Shown: positions 35,240-44,200 of the stretch, one piece after another
Layout: each line of letters begins with the position of its first letter
How positions within the stretch are numbered: position 1 is the stretch's first letter
DNA from: Aminobacter aminovorans
Lineage (GTDB): Bacteria; Pseudomonadota; Alphaproteobacteria; Rhizobiales; Rhizobiaceae
Assembly: GCF_900445235.1 (NCBI RefSeq)
Contig: NZ_UFSM01000003.1
Coordinates: 62,001 to 126,000, forward strand
DNA: 64,000 nucleotides
Direction of reading: 5' to 3'
The notes under the pieces: generated by a model
Seen by the model: only the letters and a program-made list of their open reading frames with translations
Databases searched by the model: none
What the model was told of the DNA's origin: nothing
Translations under genes and position numbers: made by a program

Positions 35240-35268
35240 ATGACAACAGGATGATGGTTTCATGACAA
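35240..35268 (-). promoter_or_regulatory. Triple Pho box upstream of the phytase-like esterase
   Basis: On the minus strand, TTGTCAT, CCATCAT and TTGTCAT follow each other with four-base spacers, an exact 11-bp period (plus-strand starts at 35240, 35251 and 35262). This matches the PhoB consensus CTGTCAT-N4-CTGTCAT. Orientation points to the esterase gene. Confidence 0.75.
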
Positions 35269-35312
35269 GGAACAACGAGCGCCCATGTCGATGACGCAAG
35301 TAACGCCGGCTG

Positions 35313-35347
35313 AAAAAAACCTCCCGGGCGACGATCGCCGCCCGGGA
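35313..35347 (-). terminator. Rho-independent terminator, minus strand
   Basis: TCCCGGGCG and CGCCCGGGA (35322-35330 and 35339-35347) with an 8-base loop, followed on the minus strand by GG and seven Ts. It ends whatever is transcribed from the remnant region to its right. Confidence 0.82.
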
Positions 35348-35359
35348 CGCCTTGCTGGG

Positions 35360-35587
35360 TCAGGACGGTGTCGACCACTGGCCGCCCTTGTAGAGGCGCG
35401 TGGCGTTGGTCGATGTGAGGTCGATCTCGGTGGACATGGAGCGGGCCGAGCTGAACATCGTCGAGGTCCTGCTGGAACCACACCATCACCGTGCCGACAG
35501 GGGTCAGCGTGACCGAACCCTGAACCATGCCCTGCGATAGCCCATTGGTATCGCTGCAAAGTCGCACTTCAAGGTAGAACCCACCGC
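35360..35587 (-). pseudogene. Possible frameshifted gene remnant ahead of the terminator
   Basis: Two overlapping minus-strand frames look protein-like. One has no start codon (a TAG precedes it) and contains GGFYLEVRLCSDTNGL and GSVTLTPVGTVMVWFQQDLD. The other continues about where the first loses coherence, with a possible ATG preceded by CAGGAC, and ends STNATRLYKGGQWSTPS at the stop 35360-35362. The terminator directly downstream supports former or actual expression. I do not recognise the protein. It could instead be one small intact gene of about 32 codons. Confidence 0.3.
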
Positions 35588-35659
35588 GCTACAACCAATT
35601 GCCGCGTAATCTATCTTATGGAACTCGTCATTACGCTGCGACCGGAAACTTCTTGTGCG

Positions 35660-37177
35660 TCACTCCGGAAGACCAGCCCTGCGAAAACCTTCGACGAAAT
35701 GCGCAAGCGTGGCAGCGTCGCGGAACGGCTCAGTCGCAACCCAGTGGCGGGTGGTGTATTCGGGGTTGCCGACAAGAAACAGTTCGGCTTCCGCACGTGC
35801 GTCGTCGAGCCTGCCCAGTTGGGCGAGGCTTGCCGCCAGGAAACGACGCGAGCTCGTGCGATAGGTCTCGTCCCTGAGCAGCGTCTCGACGGCCGCTTCG
35901 TAGTCCCGGGCGGCATACTGCGCCTGGCCAAGCGTCAGATAGTACCAGCTTGCCGGAAACGGGTTCAGCCGAAACGCCTTACGGATGTGATCGAGGCCTT
36001 CGTCGATCCGGCCAGCAAGGATCGCGATGTCGGAAAGTGCCGCCCAGGTGTCGGCTTCATTCGGGTCGAGCTTGATCGCCCTGGCGAACTCCGCATCGGC
36101 CTCGGCGAAGCTTTTGTGGTAGGCAAGCAGATATGCCAGCACCCAGCAGCAGCCGGCGTCGCCGGGATCGAGCGCCACAGCCTTGCGCGCAAGGTCGAGC
36201 GCGACCTTGCGGGTGGGTTCTGCCGGTCCGCCGCTGTGCACCCATCCCATCCAGTGGTTCATGGCAAGCCAGCGATGGGCCTCGGCATAGTCAGGATCGA
36301 GCGAAATCGCCCGCGTCAGCATCAGATGCGCTTCACGCGCCGCTTGCGGTGAATCGTCCATCAGCTTGCGGGCGCGGACGCACAGGTCGTAAGCCTCAAG
36401 GCTTTTGGGCCGGATCCGCGGCGGCGGGGTGCGCAGCCGGCCAAGCAACGCCTCGACGATCTTGCCGGTGACTTCGTCCTGAACGGCAAAGATATCGGCC
36501 AGGCCGCGATCGAAACGCTCCGCCCAGAGATGATCGCCGTTCACCGCATCGACTAGCTGGGCATTGATACGCACCCGCCCCGCGGCGCGCCGGGCACTGC
36601 CTTCAAGCAGGTAGCGCACGCCGAGTTCGCTTGCGATCATGCGCACGTCCATCGCCCTCCCCTTGTATGCAAAGGACGAGTTGCGCGCGATGACGAACAG
36701 GCCGGGAACCCTGGAGAGATCGGTGATCAGGTCCTCGGTCAAGCCATCGGCGAACGACTCCTGCTCTGGATCTGTGCTGACGTTGACAAAGGGCAGCACG
36801 GCAATCGACGGCTTGTCGGGTAGCGGCAAAGGTTTTCGCCTGGCTTCGCCTAGCTGTTCGACCAACCCCGTGAAACGGTAGCCGACGCGCGGAACCGTGG
36901 AGATCCATTCACCGCCGTCGGCCGTGAGACCAAGCCATTTTCTGAGCTGTGCGATCTGAACGGTGAGGTTGCCTTCCTCGACCAAGGTGTCCGGCCAGGC
37001 CGCATCCATCAGTTCGGCCTTGCCGAGGATCTCGCCCGATCGCCCGACCAGTGCTGCGAGCAACTTCAGCCCGCGGTGGCTTATGGCAACGGGTTCATCG
37101 TTCCGGAGCAATGTTCCAGCGTCCGGATCAAGCACGAACGGACCAAAGGCGAAACGCGCTCCCTGCATGCCGCGCAT
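35660..37177 (-). CDS. Winged-helix regulator with TolB-like/TPR region (CadC-like)
   Basis: 505 residues. The N-terminal OmpR/PhoB-type winged helix (about 8-108) shows LLRNDEPVAISHRGLKLLAALV, AELMDAAWPDTLVEEGNLTVQI split in two motifs, and VPRVGYRFTG. No receiver domain is present. A segment typical of adenylate-cyclase-like/FlgO proteins follows (PSIAVLPFVNVSTDPEQESF, FADGLTEDLITDLSRV), then TPR-like helices to the end. No membrane helix is evident, unlike CadC. It diverges from a DUF1127 gene. Regulated genes and signal are unknown. Confidence 0.83.
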   Translation of the reverse strand: MRGMQGARFAFGPFVLDPDAGTLLRNDEPVAISHRGLKLLAALVGRSGEILGKAELMDAAWPDTLVEEGNLTVQIAQLRKWLGLTADGGEWISTVPRVGYRFTGLVEQLGEARRKPLPLPDKPSIAVLPFVNVSTDPEQESFADGLTEDLITDLSRVPGLFVIARNSSFAYKGRAMDVRMIASELGVRYLLEGSARRAAGRVRINAQLVDAVNGDHLWAERFDRGLADIFAVQDEVTGKIVEALLGRLRTPPPRIRPKSLEAYDLCVRARKLMDDSPQAAREAHLMLTRAISLDPDYAEAHRWLAMNHWMGWVHSGGPAEPTRKVALDLARKAVALDPGDAGCCWVLAYLLAYHKSFAEADAEFARAIKLDPNEADTWAALSDIAILAGRIDEGLDHIRKAFRLNPFPASWYYLTLGQAQYAARDYEAAVETLLRDETYRTSSRRFLAASLAQLGRLDDARAEAELFLVGNPEYTTRHWVATEPFRDAATLAHFVEGFRRAGLPE

Positions 37178-37303
37178 CTATAGCCGGTTTGGAAGTTTTT
37201 GGAACTATTTGGCGGCGCTTAAGGACGAACGCCGTTCGTCTGCTGCAGAAGTCCTCCTCATCAGGTTGAAGGTCCAGCACCTCAAGCCGAAAGGAGGCAG
37301 CCC

Positions 37304-37510
37304 ATGAACGACACTGATATGGTTATGCCGCCGCCACCTGAGACAGGAGGGGTGTCCCTGCTGGGCATCTTGGCAAACTGGCGTTGGCGGATACGCTTCC
37401 GCTGGGAACTCGAGCAGAAATGGAGATCCGATCCCCATCTGATCGACGATGTCGGCCTGACGACGCGACAGGTCGAGACGGAACTCACCAAACATTTCTG
37501 GCAAGCATGA
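37304..37510 (+). CDS. DUF1127 (YjiS-like) small protein
   Basis: 68 residues preceded by AAGGAGG. The C-terminal two thirds match DUF1127: WRWRIRFRWELEQKWRSDPH, then LIDDVGLTTRQVETELTKHFW. Short arginine-rich DUF1127 proteins in alphaproteobacteria have been linked to RNA binding and to phosphate and carbon metabolism. Its function here is unknown. Confidence 0.82.
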   Translation: MNDTDMVMPPPPETGGVSLLGILANWRWRIRFRWELEQKWRSDPHLIDDVGLTTRQVETELTKHFWQA

Positions 37511-37611
37511 GGCAAAGCTGCAATGACACCTGACGTCCAGCTTCTTCGTGCCGCTACGGTTCGCCGGCGCGCCTACGAGCCGGAGGCGGGCTGCCCTGTC
37601 TCGAGGTCCGC

Positions 37612-38799
37612 ATGACCGCCGAAAGCAAGAGATTGGAGCGAGAGATCCCGTGGGCCGCGATGGCGGGTGTGATTGCCACCGTCACGGTGTTTGCCGTGGC
37701 ACAGGGGCTGACCTATCCGCTGCTGAGTTTCATGCTCGAGCGACAAGGCACGACGCCGGGCCTGATCGGCCTCTCGGCGGCGATGACGCCGCTTGGCTTC
37801 ATTGTGTCTTCGCCTGCGATTCCGGCATTGACGCGGCGCGTCGGTGCTGCACGTCTTGCCGTCCTCTGTTCGATGCTGGCAGCCGCCACCCTGGTGGCGA
37901 TCGCCCTGACGCAGGACGTGTGGGCCTGGATGCCACTGCGTTTCCTGCTCGGCTTCTTCGCCAATCCGCTTTACGTGATCAGCGAAACCTGGCTGCTGGC
38001 GATCACGCCAGCATCCCGGAGAGGTCGCATCATGGGCCTTTATTCGGCGATCGTTTCCGGCGGCTTCGCCATCGGTCCGCTATCGCTCGGCCTGGTTGGT
38101 ACCCAGGGCTGGCCGCCTTTTCTGGTCGGCATCGTGGCATTCCTTGCCTGCGGTCTGATCGTGCTTGCGGTCGTACAACGCATGCCGAGGATGCCCCATG
38201 ACGGCGAGGCGACGTCGATCGGCGGCTTCTTCGCGCTTGCGCCTATGCTGTTGTTTGCGGTTTTCACCGCCGCCGCCTTCGAGCAGACCTTGATCTCCCT
38301 GTTTGCGGTCTATGGCGCAGCACTCGGCAGCGCCGAAGGCAGGATCGCTTCGCTCATCACCTGCTTCATCGCAGGCAACGCCTTGTTGCAGATCCTGCTC
38401 GGGCGCATGGCCGAGCAACTCGGCTCAAGGCGAACCATGCTGTTCTGTGTCCTGGCTTCACTGGCTGGCTGCCTGCTTTTGCCGCTGGTTTTCGACGCAT
38501 GGCCGATCTGGCCGCTTGTTTTCCTCTGGGGCGCAGCGTCCTTCGGGATCTACACCATGGCACTGATTCAGCTCGGCGAGCGTTTCTCCGGCCAGACCTT
38601 GATCGCCGGCAATGCGGGCTTCGCGCTTGCATGGGGCATCGGCGGCATCGTGGGCTCGCCTGCGACGGGCCTGGCGATACAACTGATCGGACATCAGGGA
38701 CTGCCATTGGCGCTAGGCTTGGTATGCGCGGCGCTGGCAATGTGTCTGCTGGCGGAACGCCGACATGGTCGCACAGGCATCGACGGCGCCCCGGAGTAG
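37612..38799 (+). CDS. MFS transporter, probable efflux
   Basis: 395 residues with about twelve hydrophobic segments. The N-terminal half shows the loop SPAIPALTRRVGAARLAVLCS and ASRRGRIMGLYSAIVSGGFAIG across two motifs, typical of major-facilitator drug/sugar exporters. The C-terminal half repeats the pattern (LGRMAEQLGSRRTMLFCVLA). Substrate unknown. It is preceded by the DUF1127 gene and followed 64 bases later by a small kinase gene on the same strand. Confidence 0.85.
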   Translation: MTAESKRLEREIPWAAMAGVIATVTVFAVAQGLTYPLLSFMLERQGTTPGLIGLSAAMTPLGFIVSSPAIPALTRRVGAARLAVLCSMLAAATLVAIALTQDVWAWMPLRFLLGFFANPLYVISETWLLAITPASRRGRIMGLYSAIVSGGFAIGPLSLGLVGTQGWPPFLVGIVAFLACGLIVLAVVQRMPRMPHDGEATSIGGFFALAPMLLFAVFTAAAFEQTLISLFAVYGAALGSAEGRIASLITCFIAGNALLQILLGRMAEQLGSRRTMLFCVLASLAGCLLLPLVFDAWPIWPLVFLWGAASFGIYTMALIQLGERFSGQTLIAGNAGFALAWGIGGIVGSPATGLAIQLIGHQGLPLALGLVCAALAMCLLAERRHGRTGIDGAPE

Positions 38800-38863
38800 A
38801 GCGGTCATATGCCTGACATATCACGGCAACAAAACGGCGCCGAAAGACGAGACGAGGCATGAC

Positions 38864-39406
38864 ATGGCGCAGATCATTTTCCTGCATGGGGCATCCAGCA
38901 GCGGAAAATCCACCATCGCTAGAGAACTGCAAGCCCGCATCGAAAAGCCGTTCTGGCACATTTCGATCGACCACCTGCGCGACTCCGGCGTTCTCCCCCT
39001 CAGCCGCTTCCGCAGCGGGGAATTCGTCTGGACCGAATCCAGGAAGGCTTTTTTCGACGGCTTCCACGCGTCGCTTGCCGCCTATGCCGACGCCGGCAAC
39101 AACCTGATCCTTGAACACATACTGGATACACCAGGGTGGCTTGAGACGCTTTCTGGCTCTTTGGCGCAACATGACGTGTTCTTCGTCGCCGTTCACTGTC
39201 CGCTGGAACTGCTGATCGAACGCGAAAGCGAGCGCGGCGACCGGCTGATAGGAAGTGCCAAACGCGACTACGAGACAATCCATCTCGGCAAGACCTACGA
39301 CCTGGAACTGGACACGACGGATGGCGTTGATGCCAATGTCGCAACAGTGCTCGACGGTTGGCGTCAGACCGAACGCAGTTCCAGCTTCAGCCGGTTCCGG
39401 CTCTGA
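38864..39406 (+). CDS. Chloramphenicol-phosphotransferase-like P-loop kinase
   Basis: 180 residues from the ATG at 38864. The Walker A motif GASSSGKST is at the N-terminus, and the CPT-type order follows: WHISIDHLRDSG, LILEHILDTPGW, VHCPLELLIERESERGDR. Homologues phosphorylate small hydroxylated molecules, including chloramphenicol in one producer strain, but most are of unknown substrate. The neighbouring exporter gene could act on the same compound. Resistance should not be assumed. Confidence 0.78.
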   Translation: MAQIIFLHGASSSGKSTIARELQARIEKPFWHISIDHLRDSGVLPLSRFRSGEFVWTESRKAFFDGFHASLAAYADAGNNLILEHILDTPGWLETLSGSLAQHDVFFVAVHCPLELLIERESERGDRLIGSAKRDYETIHLGKTYDLELDTTDGVDANVATVLDGWRQTERSSSFSRFRL

Positions 39407-39413
39407 CCGACGG

Positions 39414-40148
39414 TCACGCCTTCAGAAAGCTGTCGGCCAGGCGCGTCTCGCCAAACCAGTTGATGCGGTTGATGGTAATGTAGCCGGCATCGATGGTGCT
39501 GTTCTCGTCACCCTCGACACTCGTCCGCTCACGGCCTCGGGGCACGACGAGCACGGTGCGGTCACCGTCCTGTTCGACGATTTCCGAACGCCGGGCGATC
39601 TTGTCGCGGCCGATCTTTGGCTGACGGATTTCGGCCGGCAGCGATGACGGCAGGTTGATGCTGAGCCAATGGCCCTCCAGCACCCATTCCGCCCGCTTGC
39701 GCCACAGGTCGGCGATCAGGCCGCCGAGCCAGGTATCGTCGCCGGGCCGAATGTCAGGCGACTTGACCTGGGAGAAACCGATTGCCGGAACGCGCCAGAA
39801 GCTGGCTTCACGGGCAATGCCGAGCGTACCCGAATAAGCTAGATCCTCGGCAACGTTGCGGCCGTCATTAATGCCGCCGAGAACGAGGTCGGGCTTGTCG
39901 TCGCCGGCAAGCAGCCAGGTCATGGCAGTGACGACGCAGTCCGCCGGCCGGCCGGAGCAGGAATACCAGCGTTCGGCGGTGCGGCGCATGGTGATCGGTT
40001 CGGCCATGGTGAGGGAAGGCCCGGCGGCCGTGTGCTTGCGCTCGGGCGCGACGACCCAGACATCGTCGCTGATGGTTTGCGCTGCCGCCACCAGACGGGC
40101 CAGGCCCGGCGCAGCGATGCCGTCGTCGTTGCAGATCAGGATTTTCAT
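39414..40148 (-). CDS. surE: SurE-family 5'/3'-nucleotidase
   Basis: 244 residues from the ATG at 40148. SurE enzymes are metal-dependent phosphatases of nucleoside monophosphates and other phosphoesters. The N-terminal metal site ILICNDDGIAAPGLARL and the conserved GGINDGRNVAEDLAYSGTLG, split in two, are present; INLP and GYITINR-type strands follow. It is the last gene of the Pho-box-controlled importer operon, nine bases after the metallohydrolase gene, suggesting that it dephosphorylates the imported compound. Confidence 0.87.
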   Translation of the reverse strand: MKILICNDDGIAAPGLARLVAAAQTISDDVWVVAPERKHTAAGPSLTMAEPITMRRTAERWYSCSGRPADCVVTAMTWLLAGDDKPDLVLGGINDGRNVAEDLAYSGTLGIAREASFWRVPAIGFSQVKSPDIRPGDDTWLGGLIADLWRKRAEWVLEGHWLSINLPSSLPAEIRQPKIGRDKIARRSEIVEQDGDRTVLVVPRGRERTSVEGDENSTIDAGYITINRINWFGETRLADSFLKA

Positions 40149-40156
40149 GGCGGACC

Positions 40157-41317
40157 TCAAGAAGCGAGAGTGTAGCTGTCGCCGGTGCGCAGGTCGACGC
40201 GCAGCGAGGGTATGTGCGGCACAAGCTCGGCAAGCATGTCGGGCGGACAGGAATGGCCAAGCGCCAGCGGCCGGCCGGCACCTTCCCAGATAGCGAGATT
40301 TCCTGACAGCGTCGGATGCGTCGGCATGCGGATCCAGCCGGCACGGCCAGCCGCATGCAACGCCTCGCCCGGCGAACCCGCAGGCAGATGGCCGGTGAGC
40401 AGGATGGGATAGCCGGCAACGTCGGCCAGCGGCAGAAGCATGGCTGACGGCCCGGCCTTGCCCATGCCGTCATCGGCGAGAAGCGGGCAGGCCGGCAAGG
40501 CGTCGCCGTCATGCCAGTCGGCGGCATCAGTCAGCCTCCGCTGCAACAGTGGCACCACCGCCGGATAGAGAGCCGACCTCGCCTCGATCTGAGCCGCGAG
40601 CGAGGCCCGCATGCTGGCGTGGATGGCGAAGGGTCCATCGAGTATGGCCATGAGCTCGAGCGAGCGGCCGGAAAGCGGCGTCGGCAGCAGGCAGCCACCG
40701 GGACGGGCAGCGACCCACTCGGCGATTGCCTGCGCGCGGGCTGCACCGCCGACCGGATCAGCGCCATAGGACGCATCGAACACCAGGAGATCGCAAGGCG
40801 GCATGGCGTCCATGACGAACACGCTGCTGTCCGGAACCACGTCGGCGGAATAGACAATCTTGCGGCTGCCGTCGTCGACCGTGAACCAGACTCCGCCGAC
40901 GACATGGCCGGAACGGCCTGTCGCTATGCTCAGCCCATCAATGGTCAGGCTGTCGCCCGGCTCGAAGAGTTCTATCCGGTCCTTAAGAAGCGGAAAGCGC
41001 CTGAAGTCGTCCGGATCAGCATAGGCGCGCAGCGTTGCTGGGGCTTCATCGAGCGTCTCGGAAGTCATCAGGATGCGACCGCCATAGCCTTGCGAAAGCA
41101 GCCAGCTCAGCGCGCCGACATGGTCTTCATGGGCATGGGAAATCAGCACCGCGTCCAGCTCGTTGATACCGCCAGCAAGCACCGGGTAGTAGTCCGGGCC
41201 GGAAGCGCCGACCTTGATGCCGGCATCGAGCAGGATGCGCCGGCCGCCGCCTGAAATGGCAACGCTGGTGCGCCCCTTCTCACCAAAGCCTCCGCAGAGG
41301 TCGATATGCATGCTCAT
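40157..41317 (-). CDS. Metallo-beta-lactamase-fold hydrolase
   Basis: 386 residues from the ATG at 41317, which overlaps the stop of the ATPase gene (ATGA). The zinc motif HAHEDH lies at residues 61-66, with further ligand candidates H133-like (GRSGHVVGG) and D (YSADVVPDS). The overall layout recalls CPSF-type MBL nucleases and phosphodiesterases. In this operon it sits between an Fbp/AfuA-type ABC importer and SurE, so cleavage of a phosphodiester before SurE removes phosphate is an attractive guess, not a demonstrated role. Confidence 0.78.
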   Translation of the reverse strand: MSMHIDLCGGFGEKGRTSVAISGGGRRILLDAGIKVGASGPDYYPVLAGGINELDAVLISHAHEDHVGALSWLLSQGYGGRILMTSETLDEAPATLRAYADPDDFRRFPLLKDRIELFEPGDSLTIDGLSIATGRSGHVVGGVWFTVDDGSRKIVYSADVVPDSSVFVMDAMPPCDLLVFDASYGADPVGGAARAQAIAEWVAARPGGCLLPTPLSGRSLELMAILDGPFAIHASMRASLAAQIEARSALYPAVVPLLQRRLTDAADWHDGDALPACPLLADDGMGKAGPSAMLLPLADVAGYPILLTGHLPAGSPGEALHAAGRAGWIRMPTHPTLSGNLAIWEGAGRPLALGHSCPPDMLAELVPHIPSLRVDLRTGDSYTLAS

Positions 41318-42390
41318 GCCGCAGCACCGGGGATCAGCCAACCGGAGGCGATGCGGACGCGCGCCCTGGCACCGGCCTCGAAGGGGTTGGGATCGGGCTG
41401 CTCGAAGTGCAGCAAAACTGAAGGGTCCGCATCTGGCGCCAACTCGATGCGCGCCACGCCACCCTTGTAGACGGCGCGCCTGACCGTGCCGTCGATGCCC
41501 GGCTCGCTCGAGGTGGCTGCCGAGATTTCCGGTGCGCGGCAGCATATCTTGGCGCCGGCGCGTGGCGCTTCATCAGGACGGCAGCGGACGACAACCTCCT
41601 GGCCGAGCACGCTGACCTTGATATGGCCGCCTTCGGCCGGGCTCAGCACCTGAGCTGGAATGACGATGCCTTCGGAGATGAAGGAGGCGACCATCTCGTT
41701 GGCCGGCTCACGATAGAGATCCCGGGGTGCTGCGAGCTGGGCCAGGCGGCCGTTGTCCATGACAGCGATGCGGTCGGCCAGCGCCATGGCCTCGGCCTGG
41801 TCGTGGGTGATGTAGACGATCGTCGTGCCGGTGCGTTTGTGGAAGGCAGCGAATTCGTCCTCCATGGCAGCACGCAGGTGGACGTCGAGATTGGCCAGCG
41901 GTTCGTCGAACAGCACCAGCGAAGGTGCAGCGACCAGGCAGCGGGCGAGCGCAACGCGCTGGCGTTGGCCGCCGGACAGATTGGCCGGACGGCGATCGCC
42001 AAAACCTTTGAGGTCGACCAGCGCCATGGCGTCCTCGACCCTGCGCTTGCGGGTCTCGGCATCGACTTTGGCGACCTTGAGCGAGTAGCCGATGTTTTCG
42101 GCAACTGTCATGTGCGGCCACAGCGCATAGTTCTGGAAGACGATGCCGACGCGCCGCTTCTCCGGCGGAACGCAGCCCTCGGCGGTGGAAACGACCTCGC
42201 TGCCGATGCGGATGTCGCCTGAGGTGACGTTCTCGAACCCGGCGACGAGGCGGAGCAAGGTGGTCTTGCCGCAACCCGATGGCCCCAGAACGGCGAGGAA
42301 CTCCCCGTCCCTGACATCGATGGAGACGTCCTTGACGGCATCGAAATCGCCGAAGGTCTTGGTAACGCCGTTGATGGTCAGTCCCGCCAT
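41314..42390 (-). CDS. ABC transporter ATP-binding protein, Fbp/AfuC type
   Basis: 358 residues from the ATG at 42390. Walker [13 protein letters not shown]-loop VFQNYALWPHMT, signature LSGGQRQRVALARCL, Walker B LVLFDEPLANLD and H-loop YITHDQAEAMAL are intact, followed by a C-terminal TOBE-type domain. Fbp-like ATPases serve iron, phosphonate and hexose-phosphate importers. It overlaps both neighbours. The Pho box upstream of the operon argues for a phosphorus-containing ligand rather than iron. Confidence 0.88.
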   Translation of the reverse strand: MAGLTINGVTKTFGDFDAVKDVSIDVRDGEFLAVLGPSGCGKTTLLRLVAGFENVTSGDIRIGSEVVSTAEGCVPPEKRRVGIVFQNYALWPHMTVAENIGYSLKVAKVDAETRKRRVEDAMALVDLKGFGDRRPANLSGGQRQRVALARCLVAAPSLVLFDEPLANLDVHLRAAMEDEFAAFHKRTGTTIVYITHDQAEAMALADRIAVMDNGRLAQLAAPRDLYREPANEMVASFISEGIVIPAQVLSPAEGGHIKVSVLGQEVVVRCRPDEAPRAGAKICCRAPEISAATSSEPGIDGTVRRAVYKGGVARIELAPDADPSVLLHFEQPDPNPFEAGARARVRIASGWLIPGAAA

Positions 42391-44081
42391 GGGAGCACTC
42401 CGCTGGGTAGGTGGGCGGCAAGCTGGTTTGCCAGCAGCATCAGGACGAAGGTTATCGCCACGGTGATCGCCGAAATTGCCGACGCGTAGTTGGAATCGCC
42501 GCCTTGCTCGAAGGAAAACATCAAGACGCCAATGGTCTCGGAACCGGACGACCACAGCAGCGCCGAAACCGTGAGCTCGCTGAGCGCTGTCATGAAGATG
42601 AGCAGCCCGCCGGCAAGTGCTGCCGGGGCGACGAGGGGAAAGATGATGGTGCGCATGCGGGTAAACAGACTCGCTCCGGCGACCCGCGCCGCTTCTTCGA
42701 GCGCTCTGTCGATCTGGTGGTAGCCAGCGATCGTTGGCCGCAACGCCAGCACCAGGAAACGGGCGAGATAGGCGTAGAGAATGATCCAGACGGTGTTGTA
42801 GATCTGGACGCCGGTGAACGGGATCGGCTTGAGGAACATCAGCAGGGACGCGATCGCCAGCACCACGCCCGGCAGGGCGTAGGGCAGCTCGACCGCTAGG
42901 TTCAGGTACTTGACCCACTTCTTGCCACTCCAGGCGACGAGATAGGCGACAGGGATGGCGACCAGCACGGCGAAGGCCGCAGCTGAAAAGGACAACACGA
43001 AGCTGTTGAGGAAGGCCCGCCGGGCCGCGCCATATTCGAACAGCACAAAGCGGTAGTTGTCGAGCGTGGCAGTGGCAGCGTTGAGCGGAATGCCGTAACC
43101 GGGCACCAGCGAACTCAGCAACAAGCCGAACAGCGGCAGGATCAGGATCAGTATGATCAGGCACCACATCATGACCTGCACCGGGATCCGCCACTTGCCG
43201 AGTTCGTAGGGCTCGGCAGCGAGCGACGTCGAACTGATGCGGTAGTCGCGGCGCCGGCTCATCACTTCCTGGGCAAGGATGCCCGCCATGGCGATCAGGC
43301 CAATCAACACCGACAGGAAAGCCGCGTCACCAAGCACGGCAGGGCCGCCGCCGGCGAGCCTCTGGTAGATCAGCGTCGGCAGCACGAGATAATTGGCGGG
43401 AATGCCGAGGAAGGCAGGAATGCCGAAATTGCCGACGCAGGAGACAAAGGCGAGCGCGGCCGCAGCAACGACCGACGGGGTCATCAACGGCAAGACGATG
43501 GTGTGCAGCACAGTGAACCATCCAGCACCACTGGCGCGAGCAGCCTCGACCAGTTCACGCGGCAGCTTCCTCAGCCCGGCGCGCACGAGCAGGAAGACCA
43601 GCGGCCCATATTGCACGCCAAGCAGCAGGATGATGCCCTCGGGCGAATAGAGCGGATTGCGGCTGCCGAGCGGCGGCGCGATACCCAGCATCTTGAGCAG
43701 CGGGCTTGCCGGTCCGAACAGTTGCAGCCAGGCAAGTGCGGTCACCTGCGGCGCGATCATCAGCGGCATGACGTAGCAGAGCACGAAGGCGCTGCGGCCG
43801 CGCACGTCGGTGAGGGTCACAAGCAGCGCGACCGACGTGCCGAGGATCACGGCGAGCGCGGTGCCGAAGAAGCCGACAACGAGCGTATTGCCCGTGGCGA
43901 CCCAGGTCGTCGCGTTGGTCAAGCCTGAGCTGATCGCTGCGGTGGACAAGGTGCCGCCCGGCGCAAAGATCTCCTGGATCAGGCGCAGCATTGGCAGGAT
44001 CGACAGCAGCACGATGAGTGCGGCGACCACCATCGTCATGGCCCATTCCTGGCCGCGACCCTGATTCAGCCTGACAGACAT
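42378..44081 (-). CDS. ABC transporter permease, fused two-domain Fbp/AfuB type
   Basis: 567 residues from the ATG at 44081. About twelve membrane segments in two homologous halves, each with an EAA-like loop: ELVEAARASGAGWFTVLHTIVLPL split over two motifs in the first half and RALEEAARVAGASLFTRMRTIIFP in the second. Fused permeases of this length are typical of FbpB/AfuB systems, which therefore need one permease gene. It is separated from the binding-protein gene by a perfect hairpin and overlaps the ATPase gene. Confidence 0.87.
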   Translation of the reverse strand: MSVRLNQGRGQEWAMTMVVAALIVLLSILPMLRLIQEIFAPGGTLSTAAISSGLTNATTWVATGNTLVVGFFGTALAVILGTSVALLVTLTDVRGRSAFVLCYVMPLMIAPQVTALAWLQLFGPASPLLKMLGIAPPLGSRNPLYSPEGIILLLGVQYGPLVFLLVRAGLRKLPRELVEAARASGAGWFTVLHTIVLPLMTPSVVAAAALAFVSCVGNFGIPAFLGIPANYLVLPTLIYQRLAGGGPAVLGDAAFLSVLIGLIAMAGILAQEVMSRRRDYRISSTSLAAEPYELGKWRIPVQVMMWCLIILILILPLFGLLLSSLVPGYGIPLNAATATLDNYRFVLFEYGAARRAFLNSFVLSFSAAAFAVLVAIPVAYLVAWSGKKWVKYLNLAVELPYALPGVVLAIASLLMFLKPIPFTGVQIYNTVWIILYAYLARFLVLALRPTIAGYHQIDRALEEAARVAGASLFTRMRTIIFPLVAPAALAGGLLIFMTALSELTVSALLWSSGSETIGVLMFSFEQGGDSNYASAISAITVAITFVLMLLANQLAAHLPSGVLPWRD

Positions 44082-44165
44082 TTTTTCGGTTCCGGAAAAC
44101 AGGGCGGCTCTCCCTTGCAAGGGTGCCGCGCGATACTGGCACATCAGCCAGTTCAAATCTGGAGA

Positions 44166-44194
44166 AACCCGGAAGGCCGAGGGCCTTCCGGGTT
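44166..44194 (-). other. Intercistronic stem-loop behind the binding-protein gene
   Basis: AACCCGGAAGGCC (44166-44178), a GAG loop, and GGCCTTCCGGGTT (44182-44194), a perfect 13-bp stem. No U-run follows on the minus strand. It lies between binding protein and permease, as in the other importer operons of this window. Confidence 0.7.
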
Positions 44195-44200
44195 GAACAA

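Noticed and set aside
38864..39406. Chloramphenicol resistance gene
   Set aside because: Only the fold and Walker A motif are supported; most CPT-like proteins have other or unknown substrates.
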